From Pelodera strongyloides (Eukaryota > Nematoda > Chromadorea > Rhabditida > Rhabditidae): DNA of 64,000 bases. The notes beneath the pieces were generated by a model that saw only the letters and a program-made list of their open reading frames with translations, ran no database searches and was not told the origin of the DNA. Each line of letters opens with the position of its first letter. Within the stretch, counting starts at the first letter, position 1. Positions 11,350 to 25,700 of the stretch are shown in pieces. The stretch covers positions 186,001-250,000 of the forward strand of contig JAANDG010000134.1 in NCBI GenBank assembly GCA_036852015.1, in the 5' to 3' direction. The position numbers were made by a program, and so were the translations under genes.

Positions 11350-11484
11350 ACTATTATTTATCTGACCATTGTCCAATCTCACCGTGTTGATGGAAAGTAC
11401 CAAAAGTTGCCGAATATATACAATTTTATCGATAAGGTGTCACACAACAAAATTTTAATAACAACATTTATCAACAATAACAAG

Positions 11485-13315
11485 TTAAGCCTTCTGGGGA
11501 GGGTTCTTCTTGTGTGCGGCTTCACGGAGGACGACTGAGTAGGGGTTAAGTTCGGCGAGAAGAGCGGGCTTTCCGAGAGGGTTGATCTTCTTAGTGGCGT
11601 TCTTAGGGGCTTTGCGGGACTTGCGGACAGCCTTTGAAACCTCCTCGGAACGAACAATACGTCCGTAGTCGGGGTTTCTCATCTTTGGTCGTGGCAGAGA
11701 GAATCCCTTCTTCAGCTTAGAGAGCTGAGTGTATGTTCCATAAATGGCATCCAGCTTCTTAAAAGCAGACTCGGTCCAGACAATGAGACGTCCGAGATGA
11801 CCACCAGGGGCAACCTTAAGGAGGTTCAGATGCTCTACGTGAAGAAGGGTGACTCCTGGGATGTTGCGGAAAGCGCGAACAATTCCGTTGTCCTCTCCGT
11901 AAATAACAAGAGGTCCGAGCTTCTGCTTGTAACGACGGTTACGCATTTTTCCCTTTCCAGCACGGTATCTCTTTGTGGCACGGACCTAAAGAAAACTAGC
12001 TTTAAAAACACTGAAGCTTTAAAAACTATTATGGACATAAATGGAGATCTTTTGGACAAATTTAGAAACTACGGTTAGATCGAGGAACAAATTCTCAAGA
12101 AACCCCAGTTGCAATAAGCAGGCATATCGGTAAAAACAACTGGGGACACAACACGCTTCCCCAACATTAAAAAAAACATTTAGTCGAGAAACTACCAACC
12201 TTCTTAATGTCCTCCCAGAGGTGGTTTTTACGGAGGAAGCTGACGGCCTCCTTAGTCTTGGTGTATGCCTCGACCTTGTCGGTAACAACGAAGGGAATCT
12301 CTGGCACCTTGTCGATGACGTGTCCACGGGCCTGGACGAGAGCAGGCACTCCCGAAGCGGCAATTGCGGAGCAGATAGCGTAACGTCTCTGGGCAACGTT
12401 CACCTTTCTGTGCCAGCGGCGCCACACCTTGAGTGGGGCGAACATGTGTCCACCACGGCACATGTTTCCGAAAGCTCCCTGTCCAGATCTATGAGTTCCT
12501 CCACCGCGAACGCGAGGAATACGGGCGACGGCGCGTCCAGTTCCCCATGATTCGGCAGAAGTCTGGTGACCTAAAATACTAAGTAAAAATGGGCAAAGTT
12601 ATCGTAGAAATGGTATTAACAAAGGGGAACGTTAGAGCACCGGGCAAAAAATGTAGATTTCCTAAATGTAATAAAGAAAAGCGCATTTTCAATACAGTTT
12701 TTTTTATTGCAAGTCAGTAGCGTATATCAAATTAGACTGCAAATAGACAAACAAATTCAGGGTGGAAACTGGAAAAAAGGGCTCTCTGATGTAACCCAAA
12801 CTATGTTAGCGCTATCGCGCTAACAAAGGATTTGACTATCGTGTTTTTCACTTCAATCTTGTCAATGACCTCTTGGTATTAAATAAGTAGAGTATCGTAA
12901 GTGTTTATGCATCGAGTGCATCATTGGTATGTCAAGCAAGAGTTATCGCAGTCTTCGAAGGAAGTCTGCATTATTTGCTATACATTCCAGATAGAATTAA
13001 TGCTATAAAACAAACAGAGTATAAATATTGCACAAATAAGATTTCTGTGAATAATAAATATTCTGTGAATAATAAATAGGAGGGACGAAAAATCATTTGA
13101 GGAAAAAAGGAACTTTAAATAAATAAGGCCCATCAAAACCCACCGGCAGCAGTCGAAACACCGCGAGCCTGGAGCTTGTTGCGCTGAATTTGGTGGTGAA
13201 TGAAGCTCACAACATCGGGTCTGATCGGAGCACGGAAGACAGCAGGCAATTTCACCTGTGCCTCTGTTGCTTGATAATTTTCATCGTAAACAGTGACAAG
13301 CGGACGGGCCGCCAT
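11485..13315 (-). CDS. RPL4: Large ribosomal subunit protein L4 (uL4)
   Basis: Three exons on the minus strand: 13144-13315 (start), 12200-12570, 11485-11985 (stop), giving 347 residues, near the usual size of eukaryotic L4. uL4 is a structural protein whose long internal loop lines the peptide exit tunnel. Diagnostic stretches are [68 protein letters not shown] and [20 protein letters not shown]. Codons are more GC-biased than in neighbouring genes, as expected for a highly expressed gene. A TTTCAG acceptor sits just upstream of the ATG (13322), so the 5' leader is cis-spliced or, if this is a nematode, possibly trans-spliced. The 573-nt first intron contains a perfect 8-bp-arm hairpin (GTTAGCGCTATCGCGCTAAC). 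Confidence 0.97.
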
Positions 13316-13771
13316 GTTACCCTGAAAATGAGACTTATGAAACGAAAATTTGCGACTAAAATTCGGCAGACGTCACTTAAAATAACTAAAAACCATAAAG
13401 CAACAATGGGCATATCAAAATACACCCCAAATCAACAAATATCGTAGCACACGAAACATACAAGCACTTTTTGCAAAAATTTTCATGGAAAAAAGAAATA
13501 CAAAAGGCAAAATCGCTGCGTACATTTCAGAAGTTACCTGAATATCTTTAGGTAAAGCACACGAAAAGTCTTACAACTATTTGGATACTGTAAATGGCTA
13601 TATGCCAAGTGCAGTATTTGTAGCAAACGGCGGCATTTTTCGTTTTCAGAAACTGCGCGCGATGCTTGCAGCAGTTTGTTCCTTTCTTTTTCGTTCACTT
13701 GTCATTCCATGATTGTTTTTGTTTGAGTCCCCATGTACGCGACCTTTCCAAAGTTCTTTTAGTTTCACTGA
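13316..13771. promoter_or_regulatory. Divergent spacer between RPL4 and THADA
   Basis: The two genes point away from each other across about 450 bp, so both promoters, or a shared one, probably lie here. I see no clear TATA box or recognisable element, and the call rests on gene orientation only. Confidence 0.35.
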
Positions 13772-16700
13772 ATGCCAGCTTATTGTGAAGAGCATGAATT
13801 ACGTTCACTCTGTCGGGAAGTATCGCACTCCTTGAAGAACAAAGCGATTTTGCGATTGGAGTTTATGTTCAAAGCGGCGGATCCAACATGGAAAAACTCG
13901 TGCTGTGATAGACACTTATGCTTCCTGACGGACTGTTGTTTATGTTAGTTTACGGCTTTTGCATGGGCTTAGTTCACGGTTGGGTTGAGTCCGTTGACTG
14001 CCAGTGTCTCGTTTAAGTAGTTTAGCCTGCTAGAGCGACGTCTTTGTGAACTTCTTAGAAAAATGGCGGGAGAGTCGCAAAATGGAATACTCTCGTATTC
14101 TGAAAATGAAAGCACTTTTGTTGACTTTGGCGGTGCCGAAAAGCACATTAGAGAATGTTGTTTGGGGTGGGTGATTTTTCTAGTAGGAACCTTGTGTGCA
14201 ATTCCATGTAGAGTGCCTAGCATGCTTGCATAAGCTTACTAGATCTCATTGGTATTTCGTGTCGTTTAGCTGGCGTTCTCTTGGCAGCAGCCAATTCGCC
14301 AAATAATGTGTCTCAAATCTTCGAAGCGTCTTCAATGCTTAAGCGGATCCTCACAATCATGAAGTGAGTGAAAGGTATTCCTTTCGTTATCTTTTACCTT
14401 TAATTTTCGTCATATATTTCTCATCTTATTATCACTTAATATTTTATCGTTTATCTTAGTCGGTATTTTAACTGAACTTTTCCATCTCGGAATCCCATCT
14501 CGGAATAGTCATACAGTAAAGAAATAGCATGGAATTCGGAGATCGAGACAATTCCGAGATGGAAAAGTTCAGTTAAAATACCGGCTCTTGTTCCTTTGGT
14601 TATTTGATCGCACCGTGAAAAGGCACAGCGAACAGCGACTGATAGCTCTATATTGCGGTGCGTTGTGCTAGAGACTGTGAGCGGTATTTCTGGGCAGCCC
14701 ATTGCCCCTACACTACGCTTCTGTTTTTACTCAGAATTTTTATTTCAGCCAGAGCAGCGATGTGGCTATTAATGTCGCTCAAGAAGATGGTGTTCTCAGT
14801 TTCATTTTCAAATACTGGGATTTTGTTATGGATGTCGTAAGTTACCCTTTATCCCCCTTTCTCGTCCCCATTTCGTTCATTAGTCGGGAACACAGTCGTA
14901 AGAAGTAAGAATTTGTTATTTGTGATGATCATTGAGGGCGCGCTCGGGATTGATTTTCCGAAAGGAAACTATGCAAATTCATCGTTCGGGATCGACATTT
15001 TGGAAACGTTCTAATACTTGGAGAAAACCAAAAATACAGTATGAATTAGCATGGAAAAGGACAAATTAGCATGGCTTGCATGCTAATTCATACTATGTTT
15101 TTTTGTTTTCTCCAAGCATTGGAACGTTTCCAAAAAGTCCATCCCGAACGATGAATTTGCATAGTCTCCTTTCGGAAAGTCAATCCCGAACGCGCCCTTA
15201 TGATCACCGACCGCTATGCGCGTTTTCGCGGGGGTTTGAGTCTTTGAGAAAAACAAAAACGTACCACTGAAATGCGTATGCGATTATACGATGCGTGGTT
15301 TGTAGTCTATAGTTTCTTTTTATGTGCCTCCTGAATGTCTCATGCGTACCTCATGCTCATGCGAATAGTTTCTTGGGGCCTGGTGGTCCAGTGGCTGCGC
15401 TTTCGTCTCTAACGCAATCGACCCGAGTTCGATTCCGGCCCGTGACACCTTTGAAAACCACCACCAGGCGAGGGAATCATGGGCGATCCCTCCTGGCCCT
15501 AGCAGGGCATAAAACTCGTCGGAAAAAGCTCAAAACCACCATCCAAATATATGCAGTGTTTCCGAAACTTGTATATCTTTATGATACGCTTCTGATTTTC
15601 ACCATGTCTAATATTCTAATCCCGACGGTGGTATGGCTACGAGCTCAAGACCACCGTCTAAATTTATGCAATATGCTAATTCGGATGGTGGTTTCGTCGA
15701 TCAAAGCGTCAACGAGTTTATGTCATGGGCCCTAGCCCCTAGCCCGAAGACGTCGAGCAATTTGTCATCAGGAACTCGTCGCCTACTGCTTAGGACCTCT
15801 GCGGAACATGTCATAAGCAAACATTGAACCCGTATTTTCACCCTTGAATAAAGGTGCACGCTCTTGAAGCGTAAAACAAATTTTAAATTTTACAGTGAAA
15901 CTCATCTTCACCTTCACCTTACAGGTTTGCCACGATTGTTCCGAAATATTTTCCCTGCTTATTCGGATTCATATCCATCACTGTCCCTTGTGTTCTACTG
16001 ACGGATCTACTTGTGAATGGATGACAAATCTAACGAGCACATTATTCGCCTCAAAAGTTATTTGTCGTTCAAGATTCAAGTGCATGGTGGGTTTTAAATT
16101 AAACGTTTTTATCTCGCGGCACGTGACAGATTTTCTATGTGGACCGATAATCTTATTATATAAAGGAGAAGAGTTTACTTGGTCTTTTGTTTGTATGCAC
16201 GCAACGAAATCCTTTCATAAAGAAAATTTTCTATTCGCAATCGAATGGGAACATACAAAACCTTTGCCGCTGGCGGTATTCGAACCCACAGCAGCACCCA
16301 ATCTCTCTATTCACAGTCCAACGAACGCTCTACCTGCTGAGCTATGCTAGCTTATGACGAGGATAATCCTCTGCCCTACATACAGCGATACAGCACCTTC
16401 AATAGCAAATTTGCATGGTGGCATTAGTCGAGTGATGATCCAAACTGATTATTATACGTTTCCACAATCAGAGACGTGTGATTGTGTGGGAGGAGAAAGA
16501 GACGAGAGTTAACTTTTTAAATCGTAGAATCCTTTATTTTAATAGGGCAACAATCGGCCGAAGGCCGATTCCTCCAGTCGGAGAAGAGCCCGTAGGGCTC
16601 TTCGAACGGCTGGTGTACAATACAAGTGGTGTTCTGTTCAAAGAAGCGTGACTATGAGTTTATTGTTTTACCACTTTGAGCGGCTACATTAGCCTGCTGA

Positions 16701-19700
16701 TTAGTTGATTTTATAGTATGAAAGGTAATACCCTATTGACATGTTTTTGCAGTTGCTCGCAATGGAAACAATGCCATCGTTAGCTGCGAAGCACTACACG
16801 GATTCATTCCTAGCTCGACTTTACGACCTACTGGGAAATCCTTCGCTATCTGTTGCAGTAGGTTCATGCCGTTCGTTATGCTTTTCGAGTTTCCAGATTC
16901 TTATCGTATAGAAATGGCAGTGTGAAGAGTCAATTAGACTATTACCATTAATTTGTTCACTTTAAAATTCATGCTTTGTTCTTTCGTCACCTGTATTACG
17001 TCAAAAGTTTACCTGTCCTGTATTACGTCATCCTGTCAATGATTTCATGTCATGCCGATGCCGTGCGTCTTGGTTAATATCCGCAATGGATTCATTTAGA
17101 TAAGCGATCTGATTGGCTTTGATATGGAGTGTCGAGAGCTGCGATGGGATTTTCATATTCGATTCATTGTGGGTTTTTATTTTTTTTCTAACGTTGTTTA
17201 TTTGGTTATGATCTTTCTCTCAAGATGCAACATGGGTTTACTACTTTACAGAGAGAAACTTCAATGTTTTTATGTTGGCTAGCTAGACAGGTCTTTAGTA
17301 AGCTAGATCTACCAAGCCCATCCACCGTTTCGGCCTCGGTTGTATGAGATATGCTCACGTGCAATACTCAGCCTTACTTGATTGATACATCATTCATTAT
17401 TGATTTTATTCGGGCTTGTTCAGTGTAGTGTGCATATCATAAACTCGTCGACGAACTGACAGACGAAACCACCATCGGAATTAGCAAATTGCATAAATTT
17501 ATAGTATAATATGGTTTATTGGTAGACAATTTGGAAGGTGGTCTTGAGCTTTTCCGGACGAGTTTTGTGCCCTGTCAGCATAAAAGATGTATGTAGACCA
17601 AGCAATATTAAATTTTAGATTAGTCATCTGACGGATTGTGCCAATGGAAATGGATCGAGTTTGCGACAGGCGATCATTGAGCGATTACTGCCAAAAGTAT
17701 GCAAAAGTGCTCAGTTGAGCAGGGGTTTCTTGGAAAGGCTGATGGCTGTTATCAAAGGTAATCATTGTTGTTATGTTATTATTACTTGTTTCTTGTTTAA
17801 CATGTTTTCTATTACTAGAAACTATGTCATAATTAGTTTTCTTTTCGGTGTGTTATCCGTGATCTGGATGTCTCGATCTCTCAGTACAGTACTAACGGTT
17901 TTTTTCTTTAACGCGAAGTACTTGAATACCGTCACGTCGGTATGGTTATGGTACTTGTACAGCAAATTTTCGATAGATCGTCCTTGGTTGATAAGGACAT
18001 CGACAAAATGCAATTTGTGTTCTTCCAGAAATGCCTCTAACATCGGACGCTAGTTTATCAGCGGTCTTGGCCATCACGAAGTTCGTCATCTTTGTCCAGA
18101 AAAGGTAGTTTTTGTTATTTTCAGTTAAGGTAGTGATAGTGACATGTGGTTCAGACTGAGAGATGAATGTTTGCTATACAAAGTCGCAAAGTGCTGAGCT
18201 GGTTTGATGTTGCATGTGGTCTTTTTTTAGGAGCGGTACTTATAAGATTTGGTCCGATTATATTTCGAGTGAAGCGATGGCGAGATCTGTGATGCATCGA
18301 GATCTTTCGGTAGGTGTATTTGATGGTGGAAGTAGAAGCTAAGCGAATTGCCAGTTTCATTTTTTCCGAAATTTTAATTCTTATTAATTCGATGCTCATC
18401 CTACCCTACCGATATCCGAGATGTCAGAAATGAATTATAAATCAAACAGTATTTCTAGCATGACCTCCGGCGTCCGGAGCGACCGGTCGTCGAACTTTAA
18501 CTTTATAAATAAATAACTAATATTTAGATCCGTCTCTCTGCATTTTACTTGTTATGTGAACATCCTAAAAGGACCCAAGTTGTATCATCCCAGGATTGCC
18601 GTTTGATAGAAATTTTTATCGTGTCCAACATGGCGGAACAATCTCCCGCATCACGACAGAAGATATTCGCCTCGTTCAAGAAGGTTTGTTGTTTTTCGTT
18701 GTAGAATTGTAGAATGAATTCGTCGAATATTATTAATGTGTTGTGGAGTACTTCTGCCCCTCTTATTTGGTATAAATTAGTGGAGTGTATTAGTGTTATT
18801 TGTTAGAAATTGAATTATTAATATGGTGACCGCTACCGCTAATTCATTTACCCGTGGGGTCAGTCAGTCTAACGAGTTAGATATAGTAAACTAGAATCTA
18901 GAATAGTATATTCGTACATTGAAGATTGAAGCCTGAATGCTTCATTGCTTCCCATTTCAGCTTCTCACGAGACTTTGTGAGGTGACTGAAGGATTGGCAA
19001 AAGGAAGAATCCAGTGCGCGTCCAGTGAATTGTTGATGTGCGAATACTCTTCGTTGATCTCCCGCGTGGCCGATCTCAGTTTTCAGTCTCTCGCTCCAGG
19101 TTCGTAATTTTTCGTGCTAATAAATAATACATAGCACGTTGTGTTTTCTTTTTAAATATTCGCTGGGTAACTGCGCAACAACGCTTGCATGTATTATATG
19201 CAAATCTGACCACTATGCGTTTCACCGACCACTTGGCTACCGCTTTAATGCGAAGTTTTGAGGTTTATGTACTTGTTAGTATTGTATTTTTTGTGAATAT
19301 TGACTGCCAGTAGTGCAAGTGTACTTGTGTACTTCACCTATCATTATTTATCCTTATGGTTCGACTAGTTCTAGTTGCATTGGCATTCGCTTTATGTAAA
19401 TGTAAGTGAATTTAGTGAATTTAAGGTGCGAGCGTCTGTAGAAGACTTACTGCACTGTCACTAATCGAAATTATATTTGTTGGAGACTCATTGAACGTGC
19501 AAGGGAAAGGTAAGCGACCGCTTTTGCTGTGATTGTTTTTTTAGTATTTTGTCGTTACAATATTATTTTTATACTCTCGTTGTGAAACCCGAGACTGGGG
19601 CAGGAGGAAAGAAATAAGGGCTTTTTTGTGTGGCGTGGTGGCTTTCAATTAGGTTTCCGGGCTGGTATTTTAGTGCAATACGGCGTACTAGGTGTGGGAA

Positions 19701-22700
19701 GTAGACTTAGACTGCTTCTTCTCTTCAGTATGCTTGAACACTTATGTTGAACTTGTTTATAAGTTATATATAATACTATAATAGTTTTTTTTAAACTTAT
19801 ATCAGCATCCGCATGTTCAGTTGAGCTGCTTCGTCGCCTCAATCTATCTTCAATGTTGACTCATTCTCGCCGTTTATTGGTGATGTCTTGCCTTGATGAT
19901 TCATATCAGTTATGTCAGAACATGGCACTCGGATTGTTGAATAATCTGCGGTTTGAGGGAGAATTTGTGAGTTTTGCTTCTTATATTTTGTGGTTTATTA
20001 TTGTGCTTGGTTCGAAACTTAGCATGTTATTCTCTGGTGTACTCTGGTCTGTTTCATGTTCCTTTTTTATTGTTTTCGCCTTTTCCTTAACCTTTTCGAT
20101 GGATATTCCATATAATCCATATTCGATATTGTGAACTAATATAATCTGAGGATTTGGCTCGGTATTCGGTCATTGTTGTGGTGAGTAATAGAGTCGTGAT
20201 TTATAGCCAAATCATCAGTAATGGAGTCATGAGTTATAGAGCGTAGTCGTTTTACTTTGCGAAGTGTGTATAGTTTTGAATACATTTATTTGAACCTTTC
20301 ATAATTTCACTTTTAGAACACCGATGATTTCATTGAGACGACCAAAACGAGAATGTTATCAATGCGAAGTCATGATACGTTATCGTCTGGCTATAGATAC
20401 CGCTTCTGGATCAATAAGCAACCGGAGCTAAGGAATCGGCTTCTCGATGAGTGAGTTTGGCTTATTGCTAAGTTAAGTATGAAGTTAAGTATGAAGTTTG
20501 AACCGTATAATTCGCACAGGGCCATGTAGTTGTAGAATATGTTCCCAGATTCGCTTTTGAAACCCACCTGCCACTCCGCTTTAATGATGATGTACCAGAC
20601 GGCTAATCGCCGCCTGAGGCGACTTGCAAAGTTTAAAGTGCAAGAACAGTAAGCCCACGGTTGTGAAACCGTGAAACGTTTGCAATGTATCTTGAAAAAA
20701 AAACACGAAATTAGATTCAGATTTCGCTTGCTCAAGACTGGACTCCGGCTCTCCTTTTATAGCCTTTAGATATTCTAATTTTCGTTCCGTGTTCCGTTCA
20801 CACACAAAAAAAGCAAACTCTTCGTCTTTAGATAATAAGATTGTCTCTAGTATACTACATTTCTATTTTGTAGAATGACTTCCTTGTGCGAGGAACGCCT
20901 TCAAGTATTGAGTGTGGAAGGAATATCGACTACTTGTGCGAAGGCAACACTTCATCCTATATTGAGTACCATTGCTCTGCTACTGGAGGATCTAGGAGAC
21001 TTGATCAACAGGTGGGGTAGTTTAGTTATAACTATTAGTGTTTTAATTTTTTTTTGTACATTTGCAATTTGCATGGCTAATGTTTGTAGCTGATTGTTTG
21101 TAGCTTGCTTTAACTCGTATTTGAAACATTTAATAAAAAACGTCGATGAAAATACTTTTTTTTTCAATTTTGAACTGATTCAGGAGAATATGGTAACCTA
21201 ACATAGATTTTTATCATTGCCTCCCATTGCGGCACGATTTTACCCTTTTTCAGTGAAGACGATGTTATGTTAGAGAATCTACGCCAAATTTGGTCGACTA
21301 GACTTCTCAAGCTCTGCATGTCTATTGCAAGCCATGTCCGGCCAGTTGTACATTCTCTGTCGCCGGAAGGCTACATCCCAGAGGATATTATGGCAAATTT
21401 TGGTTAGTTGCTTTTTAATGGAATACTTTATTCCGAGGAAGAACTTACGTGTTTCATGTCTGGATTTACTGTTGACCATAAATACGTGATAAATGGCTAT
21501 TCTTGAACGTGAAGCCTCGAAGCGAACCTATTGAAGCCAAAAATCAAAAACGTACAGCTGGCTGGCCGGACCGTGTATTTCGAGTCCGGTGCTGATGCAG
21601 AATTCAGCCCTCTGCTGTCCTTGCCTGTTTTATGTCACTCTCAGCGGCAACTTTTTTCACGACGAAGTTAGCATGTAAGTTTTGACCAATGCTTTCCAGC
21701 TGATCGTGAAGGCATGGCAGGAGGTATTGAGGCTACAAAGCTGTACTCGGAAACGTCTCAAATCCTCCTCGTTTGCTGTTGGAGAGCGCATAAACATGTT
21801 AGTGGAATACTGGCGTGGGCAGCGACAAAGGTTGGTACTATTGTAGGAGTCATTGTTGTCGTAATTATTGTTGCTTTTTATGAACAGTAAGTAGTGGAGT
21901 AGTGTCGATGTGCTGTTTTTTTTCAGACCTCTAATTCGTCAATTCGTCTATTGTCTTGGATTTGAAAAGGAGTTATTCGTTAGTTTGTTTATAGTTTGTT
22001 GTATTTGTATGTTTGTTCATTGTAACACTTGTATTGCAGCTTCCGTTCCCGCAAATAATGACCGTGGACGACATGACACTGATGGGCGATTACTACTGGG
22101 CCGAACTGACCGAGTGCAAACATTGTGGAGCATTTGAGAGTGCTGTTGAGGGGTATGTATTTTTATTTGCATTTTATTTGGCAGTCGAGCTTGAGTTTAC
22201 GTACCTCGTCGCGTACTATGATACCCGATATGTTTGTGATCTCGTCGCGGTCACAGTGAATTGTGAATGTTTTCCTCATCGAGTTCGATTGTTTTTAGAT
22301 CTGGTGGTGGTAAAGGTAAGATAAGTTACCGCTGTGCTCGCAAGTATTACATTTGCATCATTTTAGTTTTGAAGCCTTGTGCAAACGACTATGGAAAGAG
22401 TGCAATCCGGAACTACCGAATCCGATGCACTGGCTCCACAAAATACTCGACGCATTGGATGGGAAGGAAGGTGTGTTATCTTATCACTCATTTGCTCTTG
22501 TTCAGTGTTTTGTTTGGTTTGGTTCTAAAAGATGTATTTACTGTGTGAGTTTGCTAGATTACACTTACTACATTTGGAGAATGGGAATATACGTTGAGGC
22601 AACTAGATATTATCAAGCATTTAAATTGCTATCTGCTAGACGTTTATTTACTTACATTTTCTCGCTATATATTCGATTACTGCCTATGAATTATGAACCG

Positions 22701-25700
22701 TAACCGTTTCGCATTTTCTGAAGCTAACATCTATAAATATTCTAGATTACAGGTAACTTTCTCTATCTATAATCACCACGCAAGTCTAATGTACACAGTA
22801 CACACGTCTTTTAGTCGTTTTTATTGTTGTTGTCGTTTTACAGTGAATGAACAATTTTAGACTTGGACCGTTTGTGTTCGACGCGTCGTAGTGCCGGTCT
22901 TCCCCATCTGGTCGTGTCAATTTGTGTCACAGAAGCGGCGACAGGGAAAGCTCTAGCCGCAGCGCTATCTCGACTCCTTGTGATGGAGCATAAATCGGAG
23001 GCTTACCGGTGAGAATTGAGATTTTGTTTTCTATTGCAAGTTTGCAAGATTAGCATCACCCTCCTCGCCATCCGTGTCACCTCTAAACTGAGAACGAAAT
23101 GAGATTATTCAGAAATTAAGTTATGACTTTTGATTTTGTTAACTATAGTTTTCACGGTTTCACGCCTTTCATGCATGACATGATGATTTGTTTCGTGTTC
23201 TTAGAAGTTGTAGATATTTATAGCGCTCTGTGTTTTTTACGCCACAATGCAGCATGCAGCCTCTACAGCACAACAGATACCGTAGCACCAGATATACCGT
23301 CTAATACCCGATATATAAGTCACACTACTTTAGAATCCACTGTCTGAATGTGCTCAAGACGTTATTTTCGAATGCCAGATTGGGCGATCTAGTCTTACCC
23401 GCACTGGAAGAAGCGGTTCGAGTGGCTATTCATGGTAATTTTAACTTTTGAAATCTTTGTGTACGGACGGTCTGCTAGAAAGTTGGAACTGGAACGGCAT
23501 TGTCCGGACTCATTTTCTATTTCTCATTAGTCAGCATCAAGCCGCACTTCGTACGTGGATGTGAGAAGGATCCTGCGCACATATAATTCTGTAAGCGCAA
23601 CAAACATCTCAGTATTGGTCGATGAGACAATCTCCAGATTCATATGAAAATTTGTGCATTTGAGTGAAAAATCTGGCCATCTGGGTAATTCATCCCATCC
23701 CAATCCCCATATTAGTTGCCAGCCACTAAGCTGGACTTCTAGACAGATTGTCTCCAAAGTGAGATCTACACCACTTGTTTTGTGTTTAGGATGTGGTGCG
23801 GCGTCGTGGTCGGAGCGTAACGCGTCCGCGCAGCTCGTTTCCTCTCTTCTTATCAGAGTATTTGGTGTGACCAGAAGTGCGCAGAGGGATTTACACGTGG
23901 ACCACAAGAACCGAATGAGCGCGTTTGAATTCTTTTCTAGGTTGGTGATGTCAGATAGTCCATAGTCGTTGGTCTGTGCCTGAACTGGGTGTTAAAAGTT
24001 GAAACTCCCTTGGTAAGGGAATGCTTGATGTTGAGTTTTCTTCGTTATTTTTTACTTCGCTAAAGTGATGTGCTTCAGATTCCCCTCACTCTACGCATTT
24101 ATCTACGACCACATCTCGAGTGCGCCAGATGAATTCAGCGTTTATCCGGCGTTGATTCTGCTCACTCATTTGTTCCCGTCCACGTCGCACCAGTATCCGC
24201 TCACTGTTTTCATCCCAGTGGTTCTGAAGGTTAGTATTTAACATTAATCCCTGTGTCTACATAAGCCTCATTCGGGTCACTCGCTGAATCTCTCTCCTCA
24301 TTCTGTAATCCTGTATTTGTCAAGTCTCTCGCTCAATCGCTCTGTCTGTCGGTGTTTGTAGATATTTTTTTATTGTTTCAGTTTCTGCTTTATTCATTTC
24401 ATTCCGGATACGTAAATACCGGCGTACTGTTAGCTGTTAGAAGTAAGTTCAAATGCATATCGACCATTATTTTGTTTTATTTCGGCACGTAAAACGCGAC
24501 TATTATATTATCTGTGTTATTTGTGATTTCAGATCCTGCTGTCTGCACGCGCGGAAAAGCTACGTCGACTGGCAGTGGCCGCACTTCACTCTATTTCTAC
24601 GCAGGAGGTGAGTATCACATTTGTTATTTGGTAATTTGTAGTTGGGCTGGATATAAATCCCGCACGGATCGATGAACTGACTTTGACTCCAATGTTTACC
24701 GTATTTTTAGCAGCTTTCATGGGTCAAATATGTTATGGTGTTTAGTGATGCAATTCACGCAGATGTATAAATTTGCGAAACACGTTAGGAAATTGTCTGT
24801 CTGAGGCTGAGCTGAGTAAGCAGTTGTTGCTGTCATGGAGATTATCCTCTATTGTTGCAGGATCTTCTCTTCCTACTCGAGTGGGTCAATACATGCGATC
24901 TGTCTACGACCACTCAGAACAATATTGATGGAGTTCTCAATTTGGTAAGTTTTACTTTATGTGCAGGTGTTTTCTTTCTTTCATCGTCGCCACTGGTGAG
25001 ATGAAGCACTTCCGCGATTTGCATATTAAACCCAGAGTCCACATTCACCACTCACCACTCCGATTCCCTGGGGACAGAAAATAGCGTTCTAATGTGAGAC
25101 ACGCATAGAAAAAGGCGTGGAATTCCACATGGGGAATTGAATAGTGAATATGGTCTCAGTTGTGATGACGGGATATCAGAAAAGCGTGGTCCGGCAATTT
25201 GTGAGACCAAACCAGTACTAGTAAACTAGTATCACCTCTAGGCGGAGTTCCGATGGTGGTTAGTGGTTATCGGTTATGACCTGCTACGACTCTCAGGCAC
25301 TGGTGTAAGTGTACTGTACTATACTTATGTAAGTAAAGTGTACTGTAGTCGGGTCTTTTTCAGATGCTGACCATTGCCACACGAAGTACCACATTCGAGG
25401 ACGGAAAGAAGATTATCAGACAAGTAGTCAGTGACGTCGTGGAACGAGGAATCTACAAGAACTGGTCTGTAGTTTGTCGTCGGTTTGATTTTTTCGCATA
25501 ACAAACATAACGTGGCGTATTTTTCTCCATTGAGTGGTTGATGCATTTATTTATTTGTTTGTTTAGGAAGATAGGAAGTATACGGAATTGAGTGTAGGTA
25601 GTAGATAAGTATTCAAACTTATGCTATTTCCGCAGTTACTTGTTGATAAAGGATATCCAGTGATGTTCTTAGTGTGACATTTTCCAGGTGTGATTACACT

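Noticed and set aside
11797..12550. Plus-strand ORFs opposite RPL4.
   Set aside because: They are antisense shadows of RPL4 exons 2 and 3.
12571..13143. Possible snoRNA in the first intron of RPL4.
   Set aside because: Ribosomal protein introns often host snoRNAs, but I found no C and D boxes at proper spacing and no convincing H/ACA hairpins on the minus strand; only an 8-bp-arm hairpin is visible.
16260..16350. Functional tRNA on the minus strand.
   Set aside because: The A- and B-boxes are good but the anticodon stem is broken and the same unit recurs inside a larger repeated element, so it is a SINE head.
22013..22324. 103-residue ORF as a single gene.
   Set aside because: Only 22040-22152 is coding (a THADA exon). 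The rest is intron read-through.
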